Assembly (NCBI RefSeq): GCF_900155645.1 | Contig: NZ_LT706985.1 | Span: forward strand, 1,908,051-1,972,050 | Direction of reading: 5' to 3' | Source: Vaginimicrobium propionicum | GTDB lineage: Bacteria; Actinomycetota; Actinomycetes; Propionibacteriales; Propionibacteriaceae | Length of the DNA stretch: 64,000 bases | Program-made: the position numbers and the translations under genes | Shown here: positions 1 to 10,200 of the stretch, piece by piece | How the letters are laid out: the number at the start of each line of letters is the position of its first letter | Position numbering within the stretch: position 1 is the first letter of the stretch | The notes under the pieces: model-generated | Told to the model about the DNA's origin: nothing | What the model saw: only the letters and a program-made list of their open reading frames with translations | Database searches by the model: none

Positions 1-2133
1 GAAATTTCTGCGGGTGCCGAGAATATCTACAACCACTTGTTAGGTGCCGATACTGAAACTTGGGAAACCCCCGAGCAGATTCCGGTCAAGCATCTTTACA
101 CTGACGCTGACTTGGCTGATCTCGATCATCTAGATACGAAGCCAGGTTTTGCGCCCTATCTGCGCGGACCATACGCAACCATGTACACGTCTCGTCCGTG
201 GACGATTCGTCAGTATGCTGGCTTTTCCACAGCAGCAGAGTCGAATGCTTTCTACCGCCGCAACCTGGCTGCCGGTCAGAAAGGCTTATCAATTGCATTC
301 GACCTAGCCACTCACCGTGGTTACGATTCCGATAATCCACGTGTCGAAGGCGATGTCGGCATGGCTGGTGTAGCCGTTGACTCGATTCTCGACATGCGTG
401 AGCTATTCGCGGGTATTCCGTTGGATCAGATGTCGGTATCCATGACGATGAATGGTGCTGTACTGCCAATCTTGGCCTTCTACATTTTGGCCGCTGAGGA
501 GCAGGGGGTTAAGCCCGCACAATTAGCTGGAACCATTCAGAATGACATTCTGAAAGAGTTCATGGTACGCAACACCTACATCTACCCACCGACCCCGTCG
601 ATGCGTATTGTGGCTGAGATTTTCGCGTTCACGTCCGCGAATATGCCGAAGTTCAACTCGATTTCGATCTCCGGTTATCACATGCAAGAAGCTGGCGCCA
701 CCTCTGATATTGAGATGGCTTACACCTTGGCTGATGGCGTGGAATATATCCGCGCTGGTGAATCGGTGGGCTTGAAGGTTGACCAGTTCGCGCCTAGGTT
801 GAGCTTCTTCTGGGCGATGGGCATGAACTTCTTTACTGAGGTCGCCAAGATGCGTGCGGCACGTATGTTGTGGGCTCGCTTGGTGCGTCAGTTTGACCCG
901 AAGAACCCGAAGTCGATGAGCTTGCGTACGCACTCGCAGACCTCTGGTTGGTCATTGACTGCTCAAGATATTTACAACAACGTGGCTCGTACCTGCGTAG
1001 AGGCGATGGCTGCTACTCAGGGTCAAACCCAGTCATTGCACACCAACTCCCTAGATGAAGCTATCGCGTTGCCGACTGACTTCTCGGCTCGTATTGCTCG
1101 TAATACTCAGCTGTTCTTGCAGCAGGAGTCTGGTAATACGCGCACAGTCGATCTGTGGGCAGGTTCAGCTTATGTCGAGAAGTTGACTAGCCAAATTGCT
1201 CATAAGGGCTGGGCGTTGATTCAAGAGGTTGAGCAGGCTGGCGGCATGACGAAAGCCATCGAAGCTGGTATCCCGAAGATGCGCATTGAAGAGGCTGCTG
1301 CTCGTACTCAGGCTCGTATTGACTCTGGTCGTCAGCCGGTTATTGGTGTCAACAAGTATCTACTTGAGGAAGACGACAAGGTTGACGTCCTGAAGGTCGA
1401 CAACGCTGCCGTGCGTGCCGAGCAGATCGCCAAACTAGAGAAACTACGTGCCGAGCGTAACGAAGAGGACTGCCAAGCTGCCCTAGCTAAGCTGACGTGG
1501 GCTGCCGCTAATCCAGATCCGTCCGACCCGGAGCGTAACCTGTTGAAGTTGTCTGTGGACGCGGCTCGCGCCAAGGCTTCCCTAGGCGAGATTTCAGCGG
1601 CTCTAGAGAAAGAATTTGGTCGTTATACCGCTCAGATTCGTACGATCAGCGGCGTCTATTCGAAAGAGAGCGGAGAATCTGAGATGTCTGATGAAGTTAA
1701 GGAATTGGTTGACAAATTCGAAGAGGTCGATGGTCGCCGTCCACGTATCATGATCGCCAAGATGGGTCAGGACGGTCACGACCGTGGTCAGAAAGTGGTT
1801 GCTACCGCTTTCGCAGATCTCGGCTTCGACGTCGAGGTTGGGCCACTATTCCAGACGCCAGAAGAGGCTGCCCGTGAAGCTATTGAAGGCGACGTCCACC
1901 TAGTTGGCGTTTCTTCATTGGCTGCTGGCCACCTCACTTTGGTTCCTGCATTACGTCATGAATTGGATAAGCAGGGTCGTCAAGATATTGAGATCGTCGT
2001 TGGTGGCGTTATCCCAGAGCAGGATTATGACCAGCTCTATAAGGATGGTGCGATTGACATCTTCGGTCCTGGTACCAACATTGTTGACTCGGCTAAGCGT
2101 CTGCTACGCAAGATGCTTGACGAGCGTAAATAA
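1..2133 (+). CDS. mutB: Methylmalonyl-CoA mutase, large (catalytic) subunit, 5'-truncated by window edge
   Basis: This is the adenosylcobalamin-dependent mutase that interconverts succinyl-CoA and (R)-methylmalonyl-CoA, a central step of propionate formation. The reading frame is open from base 1, so the TTG at 37 is not the true start; roughly 20-35 N-terminal residues should lie upstream. The TIM-barrel substrate domain comes first ([13 protein letters not shown] and the [12 protein letters not shown] region). The C-terminal B12 domain carries the base-off DxHxxG motif ([11 protein letters not shown], about residues 591-596 of the visible part) and the [10 protein letters not shown] and VVGGVIP strands. 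The sequence strongly recalls propionibacterial MutB. The small subunit (mutA) is expected just upstream. meaB follows after 37 bases. Confidence 0.97.
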   Translation, partial: EISAGAENIYNHLLGADTETWETPEQIPVKHLYTDADLADLDHLDTKPGFAPYLRGPYATMYTSRPWTIRQYAGFSTAAESNAFYRRNLAAGQKGLSIAFDLATHRGYDSDNPRVEGDVGMAGVAVDSILDMRELFAGIPLDQMSVSMTMNGAVLPILAFYILAAEEQGVKPAQLAGTIQNDILKEFMVRNTYIYPPTPSMRIVAEIFAFTSANMPKFNSISISGYHMQEAGATSDIEMAYTLADGVEYIRAGESVGLKVDQFAPRLSFFWAMGMNFFTEVAKMRAARMLWARLVRQFDPKNPKSMSLRTHSQTSGWSLTAQDIYNNVARTCVEAMAATQGQTQSLHTNSLDEAIALPTDFSARIARNTQLFLQQESGNTRTVDLWAGSAYVEKLTSQIAHKGWALIQEVEQAGGMTKAIEAGIPKMRIEEAAARTQARIDSGRQPVIGVNKYLLEEDDKVDVLKVDNAAVRAEQIAKLEKLRAERNEEDCQAALAKLTWAAANPDPSDPERNLLKLSVDAARAKASLGEISAALEKEFGRYTAQIRTISGVYSKESGESEMSDEVKELVDKFEEVDGRRPRIMIAKMGQDGHDRGQKVVATAFADLGFDVEVGPLFQTPEEAAREAIEGDVHLVGVSSLAAGHLTLVPALRHELDKQGRQDIEIVVGGVIPEQDYDQLYKDGAIDIFGPGTNIVDSAKRLLRKMLDERK

Positions 2134-2170
2134 TATTCACCAATTAATAGTCAAGGAGAGGGTCTAAGCC

Positions 2171-3184
2171 ATGCCCGCAGCATTCGATGTAGATGCCCTA
2201 GTCGAAGGGATTAAGGCGGGCAATCGATCGGCCATGGCCAGATCCATCACCTTGGTGGAATCAAAGAAACCTGCTCACCGGCCACTAGCCAGGCAGCTAC
2301 TGACTGAAATTGCGCCGCTTACTGGCAATTCGATTAGGTTAGGGCTGACTGGTGTGCCGGGGGCAGGAAAATCCACTTTCACTGACGCGCTCGGTTGCCG
2401 GTTAATTGAGAAATACCATAAGCGGGTGGCGGTGTTGGCCGTGGATCCGTCTAGCTCGGTAACTGGCGGGTCAGTGCTAGGGGATAGAACTCGGATGGGT
2501 CAGTTGACTAGCCTTGACGAGTCGTTTGTTAGGCCTTCACCGTCTGGCAGTCATCTTGGTGGGGTGGCTCGTGCCACTAGAGAGGCCATGCTGATTGTCG
2601 AAGCTGCCGGTTACGATGTTGTCATCGTCGAGACAGTGGGTGTCGGGCAGTCTGAGACCGCAGTCTCCGGCATGGTTGACACATTTTTACTGTTGTCATT
2701 GACGGGTTCTGGCGACCAGCTCCAGGGTATTAAGAAAGGTATCTTGGAGATGGCGGACGTAATCGCCGTCAATAAGGCTGACGGCCCCAATGAACGAGAA
2801 GCCAGGGTGGCCGCTCGCGAATTAGCTATCGCCATGAAATTGGTTTCTAAAGACCCGAGTGGGCGAGTGCCGCCAGTGTTGACGTGTTCCGCCTTGCAGA
2901 AAAAGGGTTTGGACGAAGTCTGGCAGGCCGTCCTAGAGCACCGCGAGTGGCTGGATAAGACTGTTGGCCTGGACGTTCACCGTGGTCACCAGCAGGTTAG
3001 CTGGATGTGGGCGCAAGCCGAATCAGCGGTGCTGGATTCGCTCCACCGAGCGCCCGAGATTCGTCCGCTCGCCCGCGAGCTGGAAGAAGCGGTAGCTGCC
3101 GGCAGGATGAGCGCCTTAGGTGCATCAAAGAAGATCTTGCGCCAATTCGCGAAAATTGTTGACTCGGCCGGTTGGTCAGACTGA
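2171..3184 (+). CDS. meaB: Methylmalonyl-CoA mutase-associated GTPase MeaB (ArgK family)
   Basis: This is a G3E-type P-loop GTPase that protects and reloads the cobalamin cofactor of methylmalonyl-CoA mutase. The Walker A motif GVPGAGKST is at residues 61-69. The family's VAVLAVDPSS and GDRTRM segments follow, then VIVETVGVGQSE, and NKADGP as the G4 base-recognition motif. At 337 residues it is full length. The ATG at 2171 follows a purine-rich AAGGAGAGGG ribosome site. It lies 37 bases after mutB and is surely co-transcribed with it, which is the standard arrangement. Confidence 0.96.
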   Translation: MPAAFDVDALVEGIKAGNRSAMARSITLVESKKPAHRPLARQLLTEIAPLTGNSIRLGLTGVPGAGKSTFTDALGCRLIEKYHKRVAVLAVDPSSSVTGGSVLGDRTRMGQLTSLDESFVRPSPSGSHLGGVARATREAMLIVEAAGYDVVIVETVGVGQSETAVSGMVDTFLLLSLTGSGDQLQGIKKGILEMADVIAVNKADGPNEREARVAARELAIAMKLVSKDPSGRVPPVLTCSALQKKGLDEVWQAVLEHREWLDKTVGLDVHRGHQQVSWMWAQAESAVLDSLHRAPEIRPLARELEEAVAAGRMSALGASKKILRQFAKIVDSAGWSD

Positions 3185-3365
3185 GGTTCCCTCTACTCTG
3201 AAAGCCCTTATCGTCGGGTATTTGCTGGCGTAGAACTCGGTCATCTGGACTCGGTATTGGAAAATTCTCGCGTTTAGCCAGGCAGCGTTACCTAAATTTA
3301 TGGTCTTAATAAGTTCTAGTTTTTAGTTGGCCACAGGCTAGCCAAAAATGAAGAAGGTGAAGTAG

Positions 3366-4943
3366 TTGCGCAAACTGTCAGCTGACGTCGTCGTTATAGG
3401 TGGTGGGTCTACAGGTGTAGGCGTGGTGCGTGACGTGGCAATGCGTGGCTACCGAGCCATACTCTTGGAAAGAGCAGATTTAGGTCAAGGTACCACCGCA
3501 AGGTTTCATGGTCTGCTCCATTCTGGTGCTAGATATGTGGTTTCTGATCCGCAATCTGCTACGGAGTGCGCTCAAGAGAATGCCATTTTGCGTAAGATTC
3601 AACCCCAAGCCATAGAAGACACTGGCGGGTTTTTCGTTTCTTTGAGCGGCGATGATGAGCAATACCCAAACAAATTCCTAGCTGGCGCCAAATTAGCCAA
3701 GGTTGCTGTGGAAGAGATTTCTTGCGCTAGCGCTAGGCGTCGTGAACCTCGGCTAAACCCCAATCTAGCTAGGGTCTTTGAGGTTGCTGATGGTTCCGTG
3801 GATGGTTGGCAGCTGGTGTGGAGTGCTGCGCGTTCGGCGCAATCTTATGGGGCTAAAGTGCTCACCTACCACCAGGTACAAAGCATTGAATCTAGCCAGG
3901 GTCAGGTAAGCGGGGTTATCGCCTTAAATCGTAAGAATAACGAGCAAGTCCACATTGAATGCGGATTCGTGCTCAACTGTGCCGGGCCTTGGGCTGGCCA
4001 AGTGGCTGCCCTGGCAAAATGCCGTCCAGTTCAGGTGGTGCCGGGGCGCGGAATTATGATTGCCATGAATCACCGCCTGGTAAACACCGTGATTAACCGC
4101 TGTGTTTATCCGGCAGACGGCGACATTCTAGTCCCGGCGCACACTGTTTCGATTATTGGCACTACTGATGTCCACGCCGATAACCCTGACGATTTGGCTA
4201 TCCCAGCCGATGAGATAGCCCAAATGTTGGACGCAGGTGAACAACTTATCCCTGGTTTCAGACATTCACGTCCGCTACATGTTTGGGCTGGTGCTCGTCC
4301 GTTGATGAAAGATGAACGCGTGATGGCTGACGACACTCGCCACATGAGTCGAGGAATGGCTGTGTTAGACCATCAATCTCGCGATGGGCTGTCAGGAATG
4401 TTGTCTATTGGCGGGGGTAAGCTCACCACTTACCGGCTGATGGCTGAGCATATTGTTGATGCGATGGAGGAACAGATCGGGGGTCATCGGCCATGCCGTA
4501 CTGCCCACGAGGCTGTACCTGGGGCGCAATCAGGCAAGTTATATTCGGCCAGTCACCGGCTGGCTAAGCGGGAAGCGCATTGGCAAGAAGAAAAAGTGTT
4601 GTGCGAATGTGAACAGATTAGTGGCGCCGATCTTGACCGAGAAGTTAAGGAAGGGCCGGAAAACTCTTCCCTAGATGATTTGAGACGCCGGCTGCGTATC
4701 GGAATGGGGCCTTGTCAAGGCGGCATTTGTGCAGCCAGGTTCGCAGGTGCCATGTGCGGGTTGAATATTGACAAAGCGAGCCGAGCTAGCGCGTTATTAC
4801 AAAAGTTCTATCGCAATCGTTGGATTGGGCTATCACCTATTCAGTTCGGTGAACAAGTGCGTCAAACTGCGCTCGACTACTGGATTAGCCAAGGGACGCT
4901 GAACAGTGAACATCTTGATGACGCCGATGAGGTGATCTTATGA
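3366..4943 (+). CDS. glpA: Anaerobic glycerol-3-phosphate dehydrogenase subunit A
   Basis: This FAD-dependent catalytic subunit oxidises glycerol-3-phosphate to dihydroxyacetone phosphate and passes electrons through GlpB and GlpC to menaquinone. The N-terminal dinucleotide-binding glycines (VIGGGSTGVGV) start at about residue 10. A FAD/G3P oxidase domain occupies most of the protein. The C-terminal BFD-like [2Fe-2S] segment has CECEQ near residue 415 followed by GPCQGGICAAR. At 525 residues it matches the E. coli protein (about 540). The start is TTG at 3366, behind an AAGAAGGTGAAG stretch; no better ATG exists. The last four bases overlap glpB as ATGA. Confidence 0.93.
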   Translation: MRKLSADVVVIGGGSTGVGVVRDVAMRGYRAILLERADLGQGTTARFHGLLHSGARYVVSDPQSATECAQENAILRKIQPQAIEDTGGFFVSLSGDDEQYPNKFLAGAKLAKVAVEEISCASARRREPRLNPNLARVFEVADGSVDGWQLVWSAARSAQSYGAKVLTYHQVQSIESSQGQVSGVIALNRKNNEQVHIECGFVLNCAGPWAGQVAALAKCRPVQVVPGRGIMIAMNHRLVNTVINRCVYPADGDILVPAHTVSIIGTTDVHADNPDDLAIPADEIAQMLDAGEQLIPGFRHSRPLHVWAGARPLMKDERVMADDTRHMSRGMAVLDHQSRDGLSGMLSIGGGKLTTYRLMAEHIVDAMEEQIGGHRPCRTAHEAVPGAQSGKLYSASHRLAKREAHWQEEKVLCECEQISGADLDREVKEGPENSSLDDLRRRLRIGMGPCQGGICAARFAGAMCGLNIDKASRASALLQKFYRNRWIGLSPIQFGEQVRQTALDYWISQGTLNSEHLDDADEVIL

Positions 4944-6157
4944 GGGTCATAGTTGTTGGCGAAGGATTAGGCGGGCTAACTGCCGCTATCCGGCTTGCCC
5001 AGCTTGGCGTGCCAGCCACCATCATCACTTTTGGACGCGGGGGGCTGTGGGTATCGCCGGGATATATTGATTTGCTAGGTTATGCCCCAGACCTTGTTGA
5101 TGATCCGTTTGCTGCTATTCCCGAACTGGACGCCTGCCACCCCTACCGAGTCTTAGGTGTTGACGCGGTCAAAGTCGCCGCGCAATGGTTTGCGGCTTTG
5201 ACCAGCGAATATCTATGTGGGGATATCACCAATAATTATTTGCTGCCCAGCGCTATCGGGGTTTTGCGCCCAACCGCTTTGGCGCCGGATTCTTTTGCTG
5301 CGGCTGACGCTAAGACTGTTAGTAGCTATGCGGTGGTTGGCGTCAATCAGGTGAAAGATTTTCAGGCGGGAATGGTTGCTGGCAATCTTGCCCGCACAAA
5401 ATGCCTAGAGAGCCGGCATTTTAAGACGAGTCTGGCGAGTATTTCGTTCATCCCCAGGCCAGGTGAGAATGACCCCACCTCTTTTACTTTCCATAACGGC
5501 CTAACTCAGCGGGCAGAGTCCTTCGGGCAAGCAGTTCGCGAGGTGGCTGGTGATGGTGAGGTCGTCTTGTTGCCAGGTGTTTTGGTAGATAAAGAGTTAG
5601 TTAAAAGGGTTCAAGACGTAGTGGGAAGGCCAATTGCGGAAGTCGCGATGCAGTCGCCAGCGCCGGCAGGGCCGATTTTGGCTCAGGCGCTGATTGATAA
5701 AGCTAAAGCGCTGGGGATCCGTCGCATGATAGGTGCCAAAGTTGTCGGACTGACCACCAAGGGCAGCCGCGTCAGCGGGGTTAAAGTCCAGGTTGCTGGC
5801 CGCCTTCGCGAGATTAGTGCTCAAGCCGTCATATATGCTCCTGGCGGTTTTGAATCTGGCGCTTTGAGCGTGGATTCTTATGGGCAGATATGTGAGACGG
5901 GGCTGGGCTTGCCACTAACGCGCTCGAACGCTGCCGGGCTAGTCACAGATAATTATCAAGACCCGCAACCGCTATTTGAGGTTGGGGTGGCTATTGACGA
6001 GAACTGCCGTGTGCTGGGCGATGATGGCCCCATCTATCCGAATCTTTACGCTGTTGGTGGCATTGTCGCCAATGCCCAACGCTGGATTGAAAAATCTGGT
6101 GATGGAATCGCGCTGGCTACGGGTTTCAAGGCGGGGGAGGTAGCCGGAGATGAGTAA
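4940..6157 (+). CDS. glpB: Anaerobic glycerol-3-phosphate dehydrogenase subunit B
   Basis: This is the flavoprotein subunit linking GlpA to GlpC. The N-terminus has a Rossmann-type FAD motif (VVGEGLGGLTAAIRLA, residues 5-20). A C-terminal FAD-contacting region (LYAVGGIVAN) sits near residue 375. No membrane segment is evident, as expected for GlpB. Its ATG overlaps the glpA stop in ATGA, and its last eight bases overlap glpC, so the three subunits are translationally coupled. The 405-residue length fits the family (about 420 in E. coli). Confidence 0.88.
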   Translation: MRVIVVGEGLGGLTAAIRLAQLGVPATIITFGRGGLWVSPGYIDLLGYAPDLVDDPFAAIPELDACHPYRVLGVDAVKVAAQWFAALTSEYLCGDITNNYLLPSAIGVLRPTALAPDSFAAADAKTVSSYAVVGVNQVKDFQAGMVAGNLARTKCLESRHFKTSLASISFIPRPGENDPTSFTFHNGLTQRAESFGQAVREVAGDGEVVLLPGVLVDKELVKRVQDVVGRPIAEVAMQSPAPAGPILAQALIDKAKALGIRRMIGAKVVGLTTKGSRVSGVKVQVAGRLREISAQAVIYAPGGFESGALSVDSYGQICETGLGLPLTRSNAAGLVTDNYQDPQPLFEVGVAIDENCRVLGDDGPIYPNLYAVGGIVANAQRWIEKSGDGIALATGFKAGEVAGDE

Positions 6158-7397
6158 ACTTGCCGAACGGCTAAATAACGAGATTAGACGCATGAGCCTT
6201 GACCAGTGCGTCAAATGCAGTATTTGTGAAATGTCTTGCCCGGTGATGGGTGTCACCCCATTGTTTGGTGGGCCGAAATATTCTGGCCCGCAATCGGAGC
6301 GTTACCGCAATGGTGTTAGCGTCGATTCCTCTATCGATTACTGCTCTAGTTGTGGCACGTGTTCAGTGGTTTGCCCTCAAGGGGTGCAGGTCTCCGAGAT
6401 CATTTCGCTAGCTAAAGCGGTGCTTAAAGAGCAAGAGGGTATGCCCATCAGGGATCGGTTGATTACCAACACGGTGTTGATGGGTAAAGCTATGACGCCG
6501 GTGGCTCCAATTGCTAATGCGGCATTGAAGAATAAACCGCTGCGTACGGTTATTGAGACTGTTTTCGGTATTCATCGTGACGCCCCGATGCCTAAAGCGG
6601 TAACGCAGACCTTGCATAGGTGGTTAAGGTCACGTAAAAAACCACAAAACCAGGCCAACAGAGGCAAACTCATTTTCTTTCACGGCTGTGCTGGCGGATA
6701 TTTTGAAGTACATGCCGCCAAATGCGCCATCGAAGTCTTGGAATATCTAGGTTACGAAGTTATCGTTCCTAGACAGGGCTGCTGCGGTTTAGCTCAGCAA
6801 TCCAATGGTTTATATAACCAAGCCAGCAAGTCGGTGCGGGCATTAGCTAACGCCTTGGACGTAGAACCGGATATCCCGATTATCTCTACTGCGGGAAGCT
6901 GCGGGGGAATGCTGAAACACGAAGCCAAAGACTATTTAGGGCTGCGTGACGAGCAGATTCTAAGCATTGGTGCCAGGGTGCGTGACATAAGCGAGTTTTT
7001 GCTGGACTTGGTCGATAGCGGCCAGGTAGAGCTGAAACTTTCCCCCTTGCCAATGCGGGTGCCATATCACCAGCCGTGCCAGGTGCGTTCTCAAGGGATG
7101 GGTAGCCCGGCCGCCGATTTACTGCGGTTAATACCAAAATTAGAAGTTGTTGAATCTGGACGCTCCTGCTGCGGCATTGCTGGCACCTATGGATTGAAGA
7201 AAGAAAAATTCGAAGTTGCCCAAGCGATTGGTAAGCCACTATTTAAGATGGTTGCTGCCACTGCCGCTGAATCAAAGATTGCGGTTTGCGATACCGAAAC
7301 CTGCCGCTGGCAGATAGAAAAAGGCTCCGGGGTGAAAACCGTTCACCCTATCGTCCTCATCCACCAGGCATTAGGGTTGACGACTGACCCTAAATAG
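6150..7397 (+). CDS. glpC: Anaerobic glycerol-3-phosphate dehydrogenase subunit C (Fe-S, CCG domains)
   Basis: This membrane-anchoring electron-transfer subunit delivers electrons from GlpAB to the quinone pool. Two ferredoxin-type [4Fe-4S] clusters lie at the N-terminus (CVKCSICEMSCPV near residue 17 and CSSCGTCSVVCPQ near residue 66). Two cysteine-rich CCG domains follow, of the heterodisulfide-reductase/GlpC type (CAGGY...GCCGLAQQ and CQVRSQG...SCCGIAGTYG). At 415 residues it is complete. It is the last gene of the operon, and the facing phosphoribosyltransferase ends only 3 bases away. Confidence 0.93.
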   Translation: MSKLAERLNNEIRRMSLDQCVKCSICEMSCPVMGVTPLFGGPKYSGPQSERYRNGVSVDSSIDYCSSCGTCSVVCPQGVQVSEIISLAKAVLKEQEGMPIRDRLITNTVLMGKAMTPVAPIANAALKNKPLRTVIETVFGIHRDAPMPKAVTQTLHRWLRSRKKPQNQANRGKLIFFHGCAGGYFEVHAAKCAIEVLEYLGYEVIVPRQGCCGLAQQSNGLYNQASKSVRALANALDVEPDIPIISTAGSCGGMLKHEAKDYLGLRDEQILSIGARVRDISEFLLDLVDSGQVELKLSPLPMRVPYHQPCQVRSQGMGSPAADLLRLIPKLEVVESGRSCCGIAGTYGLKKEKFEVAQAIGKPLFKMVAATAAESKIAVCDTETCRWQIEKGSGVKTVHPIVLIHQALGLTTDPK

Positions 7398-7400
7398 TAA

Positions 7401-7904
7401 TTATTTGGTGCCTTTAGTATTCGTCACGGGCTCTTGGGCAGACCACGGGAAAGCTATCCAACGTTCGGTTCGTTTCCACACGTAGTCAGGCTCGATGACG
7501 GTGGTGGGTTTAGCGTAGATAACGGCGCTTTTAACGTCGGCTCCGGCCTCAGCTAACAATTGCAGCACTAACGCTAGGGTGCGTCCAGAATCAACCACAT
7601 CATCAACCACCAACAATTTCTTGCCCTTAATAGCGTCAACATCCAGCATGGGCGCTAGCAGTACTGGGTCAGGCAGAGTCTTAGCGATGTCGGTGTAGAA
7701 CTCTACATTAATGGCGTCAGTCAGTTTAACGTCCAGGGCGTAAGTGAGCCCGCCAGCCGGGATAAGTCCGCCGCGCGCTATGCCAAGGATCACCTCTGGA
7801 GTGAAATCTGAATCGGCGATTTGTTTGGCTAATGTGCGAATGGCTGTCCCGAAAATTTCCCAGGTGAGCACTTCACGCTCTTCGGTGGGTTCAAAAGTAT
7901 TCAC
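7401..7904 (-). CDS. Phosphoribosyltransferase (PRTase type I, purine-salvage-like)
   Basis: This is a type I phosphoribosyltransferase with the 13-residue PRPP-binding loop LLVVDDVVDSGRT. It also has an upstream nucleotide-binding stretch, ILGIARGGLIPAGGL. Its closest recognisable relatives are the short actinobacterial proteins annotated as guanine/xanthine or generic phosphoribosyltransferases; the base specificity cannot be read from sequence. The frame is open to a TTG at 7946, but I prefer the GTG at 7904 (167 residues). It leaves an N-terminus close to EEREVLTWEIFG, where family members start, and has GGAA just upstream. The longer start would run through a large inverted repeat (7913-7979). 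It diverges from transketolase. Confidence 0.75.
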   Translation of the reverse strand: MNTFEPTEEREVLTWEIFGTAIRTLAKQIADSDFTPEVILGIARGGLIPAGGLTYALDVKLTDAINVEFYTDIAKTLPDPVLLAPMLDVDAIKGKKLLVVDDVVDSGRTLALVLQLLAEAGADVKSAVIYAKPTTVIEPDYVWKRTERWIAFPWSAQEPVTNTKGTK

Positions 7905-7912
7905 GAATTTCC

Positions 7913-7979
7913 ATTCTGCCTGGCTAGAGTGGTCAATTTGTGGCAATCAGCACACATGACCACCCTAGCCAGGCAGAAT
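7913..7979. repeat. Long inverted repeat between phosphoribosyltransferase and tkt
   Basis: The 23-base arms at 7913-7935 and 7957-7979 are reverse complements except for one mismatch, separated by 21 bases. The left arm ends beside the presumed ribosome site of the leftward phosphoribosyltransferase. The right arm abuts a TTGACA hexamer at 7979-7984 that could serve the rightward tkt promoter. There is no T-tract, so it does not look like a terminator. It could act as a leader hairpin or as a shared operator; the function is unknown. Confidence 0.75.
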
Positions 7980-8075
7980 TGACAACGTGTAACTTAGAAA
8001 CGTCTGTGTTTATATTTCAAGACGGTTTAAGCCGGATCCGACATCGGGTCTTAGACGAATAGAGGAGCAAAAGCA

Positions 8076-10130
8076 GTGAGTGTTTTCACTTGGACTAATC
8101 AGGACGAACGCGCAGTAGCAACCGCCCGCGTTCTAGCAGTTGACGCAGTGCAGAAAGTTGGTAATGGTCACCCCGGTACCGCGATTTCGTTGGCTCCGCT
8201 AGCGTATCTGCTCTACCAGAAGGTAATGAACACTGATCCTAAGGATCAAAAGTGGATTGGCCGCGACCGTTTCGTACTTTCTGCCGGCCACGCCTCAATT
8301 CTGCAATATGTGCAACTTTATTTGGGTGGTCTCGGTCTTGAGATGTCAGACCTGCAGTCGCTACGCACCTGGGGATCTAAGACTCCTGGCCACCCGGAAT
8401 ATGGCCACACTGATTTTATTGAGGTGACCACTGGTCCACTGGGTGCTGGCATTTCTAATGCTGTCGGCATGGCTATGGCTGCTCGACGTGAACACGGTCT
8501 TTACGATCCGAATAACCAAGAAGAATCAATCTTTGATCACTATGTTTACGCCATCGCCGGTGACGGATGCTTACAAGAGGGTGTTGCTTCAGAGGCCGCT
8601 TCATTGGCTGGCACTCAGCGCTTGGGCAATCTCATCTTGTTCTATGACGACAATAAGATCACCATTGAGGGTGATACTTCAATCGCGTTTACCGAGGATG
8701 TGTCGGCTCGTTTCGAGGCTTACGGTTGGGACGTCCAAACTATCGATTGGGTGAACGGCGGAGATTATAAAGAAGATGTTGAGGCGGTTTATCAAGCTAT
8801 CGAGAAGGCTAAGCAGGTTCGTGACAAGCCGTCTCTTATTCACCTAAAGACGATTATTGCATGGCCACTGCCAACCATGCAGGGCTTAGAATCGACCCAT
8901 GGTTCAGCTATCGGTGATGAAGAAATTGGTCGACTAAAGGAACTATTAGGTTTCAAGAACGAGCCATTCGCCATTGACCCAGACATTGTCGAGTACACCA
9001 GGGGTCAACTTGCGGAGCGCGGCGAGGCTGCCCGCAAGTCTTGGGATGCCAAATTCGATGAATGGGCAAAAGCCAACCCTGATGCTAAGAAACTGCTTGA
9101 TCGGGTACTGGCAAAGAAACTGCCCGCTGATTTAGAGTTGCCTAAGTTTGAGGCTGGCTCGATGTCCACTCGTAAAGCGTCTGAGGCGGTGCTAAATGCC
9201 TTCGCTGATCAGCTGCCTGAGCTTTGGGGTGGGTCTGCCGACTTGGCTGGCTCCAATAACACCACTATGAAGGGTGAGCCGAGCTTCCTACCCACTGATC
9301 GCGTCTCCAAGACGTGGGATGGCGGCCCGTTCGGACGTACCCTGCACTTTGGTGTTCGCGAGCATGGTATGGGCGGTATCCTGAACGGCATCAACCTTTC
9401 CGGTTTGACTAGGGCCTATGGTGGCACATTCTTCGTGTTTGCGGACTATATGCGTCCTACGGCTAGGTTGGCTGCGCTGATGGGTACGCCGACCATTTTC
9501 GTTTGGACGCACGACTCCATCGGTGTTGGCGAGGATGGCCCAACTCACCAGCCGATTGAGCATCTGGCAGCCTATCGGGCTATCCCCGGCCTAGCGATTG
9601 CTCGTCCGGCTGACGCTAATGAGACTGCGGTCGTTTGGGCTCAGGCGCTGCGTCGCACTGATTGCCCGACCGGTTTGGTGCTGTCTAGGCAGAACCTGCG
9701 TACTATCGACCGTGAAAAGTATGCTAGCGCTGACGGGGCTGCCAAGGGTGGCTACGTCGTTAAGGATACCCAAGATAAGCCTAAGGTGATTTTGTTAGCC
9801 ACTGGATCTGAGGTTGAGGTTGCTTTGGATGCGGCAGATCAACTAGATGCCGAGGGCATTCCCGCGCGCGTGGTATCGATGCCTTGCTGGGAATGGTTTG
9901 ATGAACAAGACGAGGCCTATCGCGAATCGGTATTGCCTGCTGATGTATGCGCCAGGGTTAGTGTCGAAGCCGGTATCACTATGGGCTGGTCGAAGTATGT
10001 TGGGCCTAAAGGACGCTCGGTAGGTATCGAACATTTTGGCGCCTCAGCGGCCGGTACTCGACTATTCAAGGAGTTCGGTTTAACTGCCGAAGCAGTTGTT
10101 GATGCAGCTAAGAAATCGCTGGCAGCCTAA
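8076..10130 (+). CDS. tkt: Transketolase
   Basis: This thiamine-diphosphate enzyme transfers two-carbon units between ketose and aldose phosphates in the non-oxidative pentose phosphate pathway. The N-terminal TPP domain has GHPGTAISLAPLAYLLY and the TPP/Mg motif AGDGCLQEG with a downstream DDNKITIEG. The pyrimidine domain includes FGVREHGMGGILNG with the catalytic glutamate. The transketolase C-terminal domain closes the 684 residues, a normal length. The GTG start at 8076 is preceded by GAGGAG at 8062-8067, an unambiguous ribosome site. A strong terminator follows at 10149. Confidence 0.97.
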   Translation: MSVFTWTNQDERAVATARVLAVDAVQKVGNGHPGTAISLAPLAYLLYQKVMNTDPKDQKWIGRDRFVLSAGHASILQYVQLYLGGLGLEMSDLQSLRTWGSKTPGHPEYGHTDFIEVTTGPLGAGISNAVGMAMAARREHGLYDPNNQEESIFDHYVYAIAGDGCLQEGVASEAASLAGTQRLGNLILFYDDNKITIEGDTSIAFTEDVSARFEAYGWDVQTIDWVNGGDYKEDVEAVYQAIEKAKQVRDKPSLIHLKTIIAWPLPTMQGLESTHGSAIGDEEIGRLKELLGFKNEPFAIDPDIVEYTRGQLAERGEAARKSWDAKFDEWAKANPDAKKLLDRVLAKKLPADLELPKFEAGSMSTRKASEAVLNAFADQLPELWGGSADLAGSNNTTMKGEPSFLPTDRVSKTWDGGPFGRTLHFGVREHGMGGILNGINLSGLTRAYGGTFFVFADYMRPTARLAALMGTPTIFVWTHDSIGVGEDGPTHQPIEHLAAYRAIPGLAIARPADANETAVVWAQALRRTDCPTGLVLSRQNLRTIDREKYASADGAAKGGYVVKDTQDKPKVILLATGSEVEVALDAADQLDAEGIPARVVSMPCWEWFDEQDEAYRESVLPADVCARVSVEAGITMGWSKYVGPKGRSVGIEHFGASAAGTRLFKEFGLTAEAVVDAAKKSLAA

Positions 10131-10148
10131 GTAACTCATTTATTAATG

Positions 10149-10184
10149 CTTGCGGGTCGAGGAAACTCGGCCCGCAAGTTTTGT
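10149..10184 (+). terminator. Intrinsic terminator of tkt
   Basis: A 13-base-pair GC-rich stem (10149-10161 with 10166-10178, one G-T pair) is closed by a GAAA tetraloop and followed by TTTTG. It sits 18 bases after the tkt stop. Confidence 0.9.
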
Positions 10185-10200
10185 CCTTTAGGCTGTTGTC

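Noticed and set aside
3326-3344. TTGGC...GCCAA dyad before glpA
   Set aside because: Five-base arms are too short to support a regulator site without further copies.
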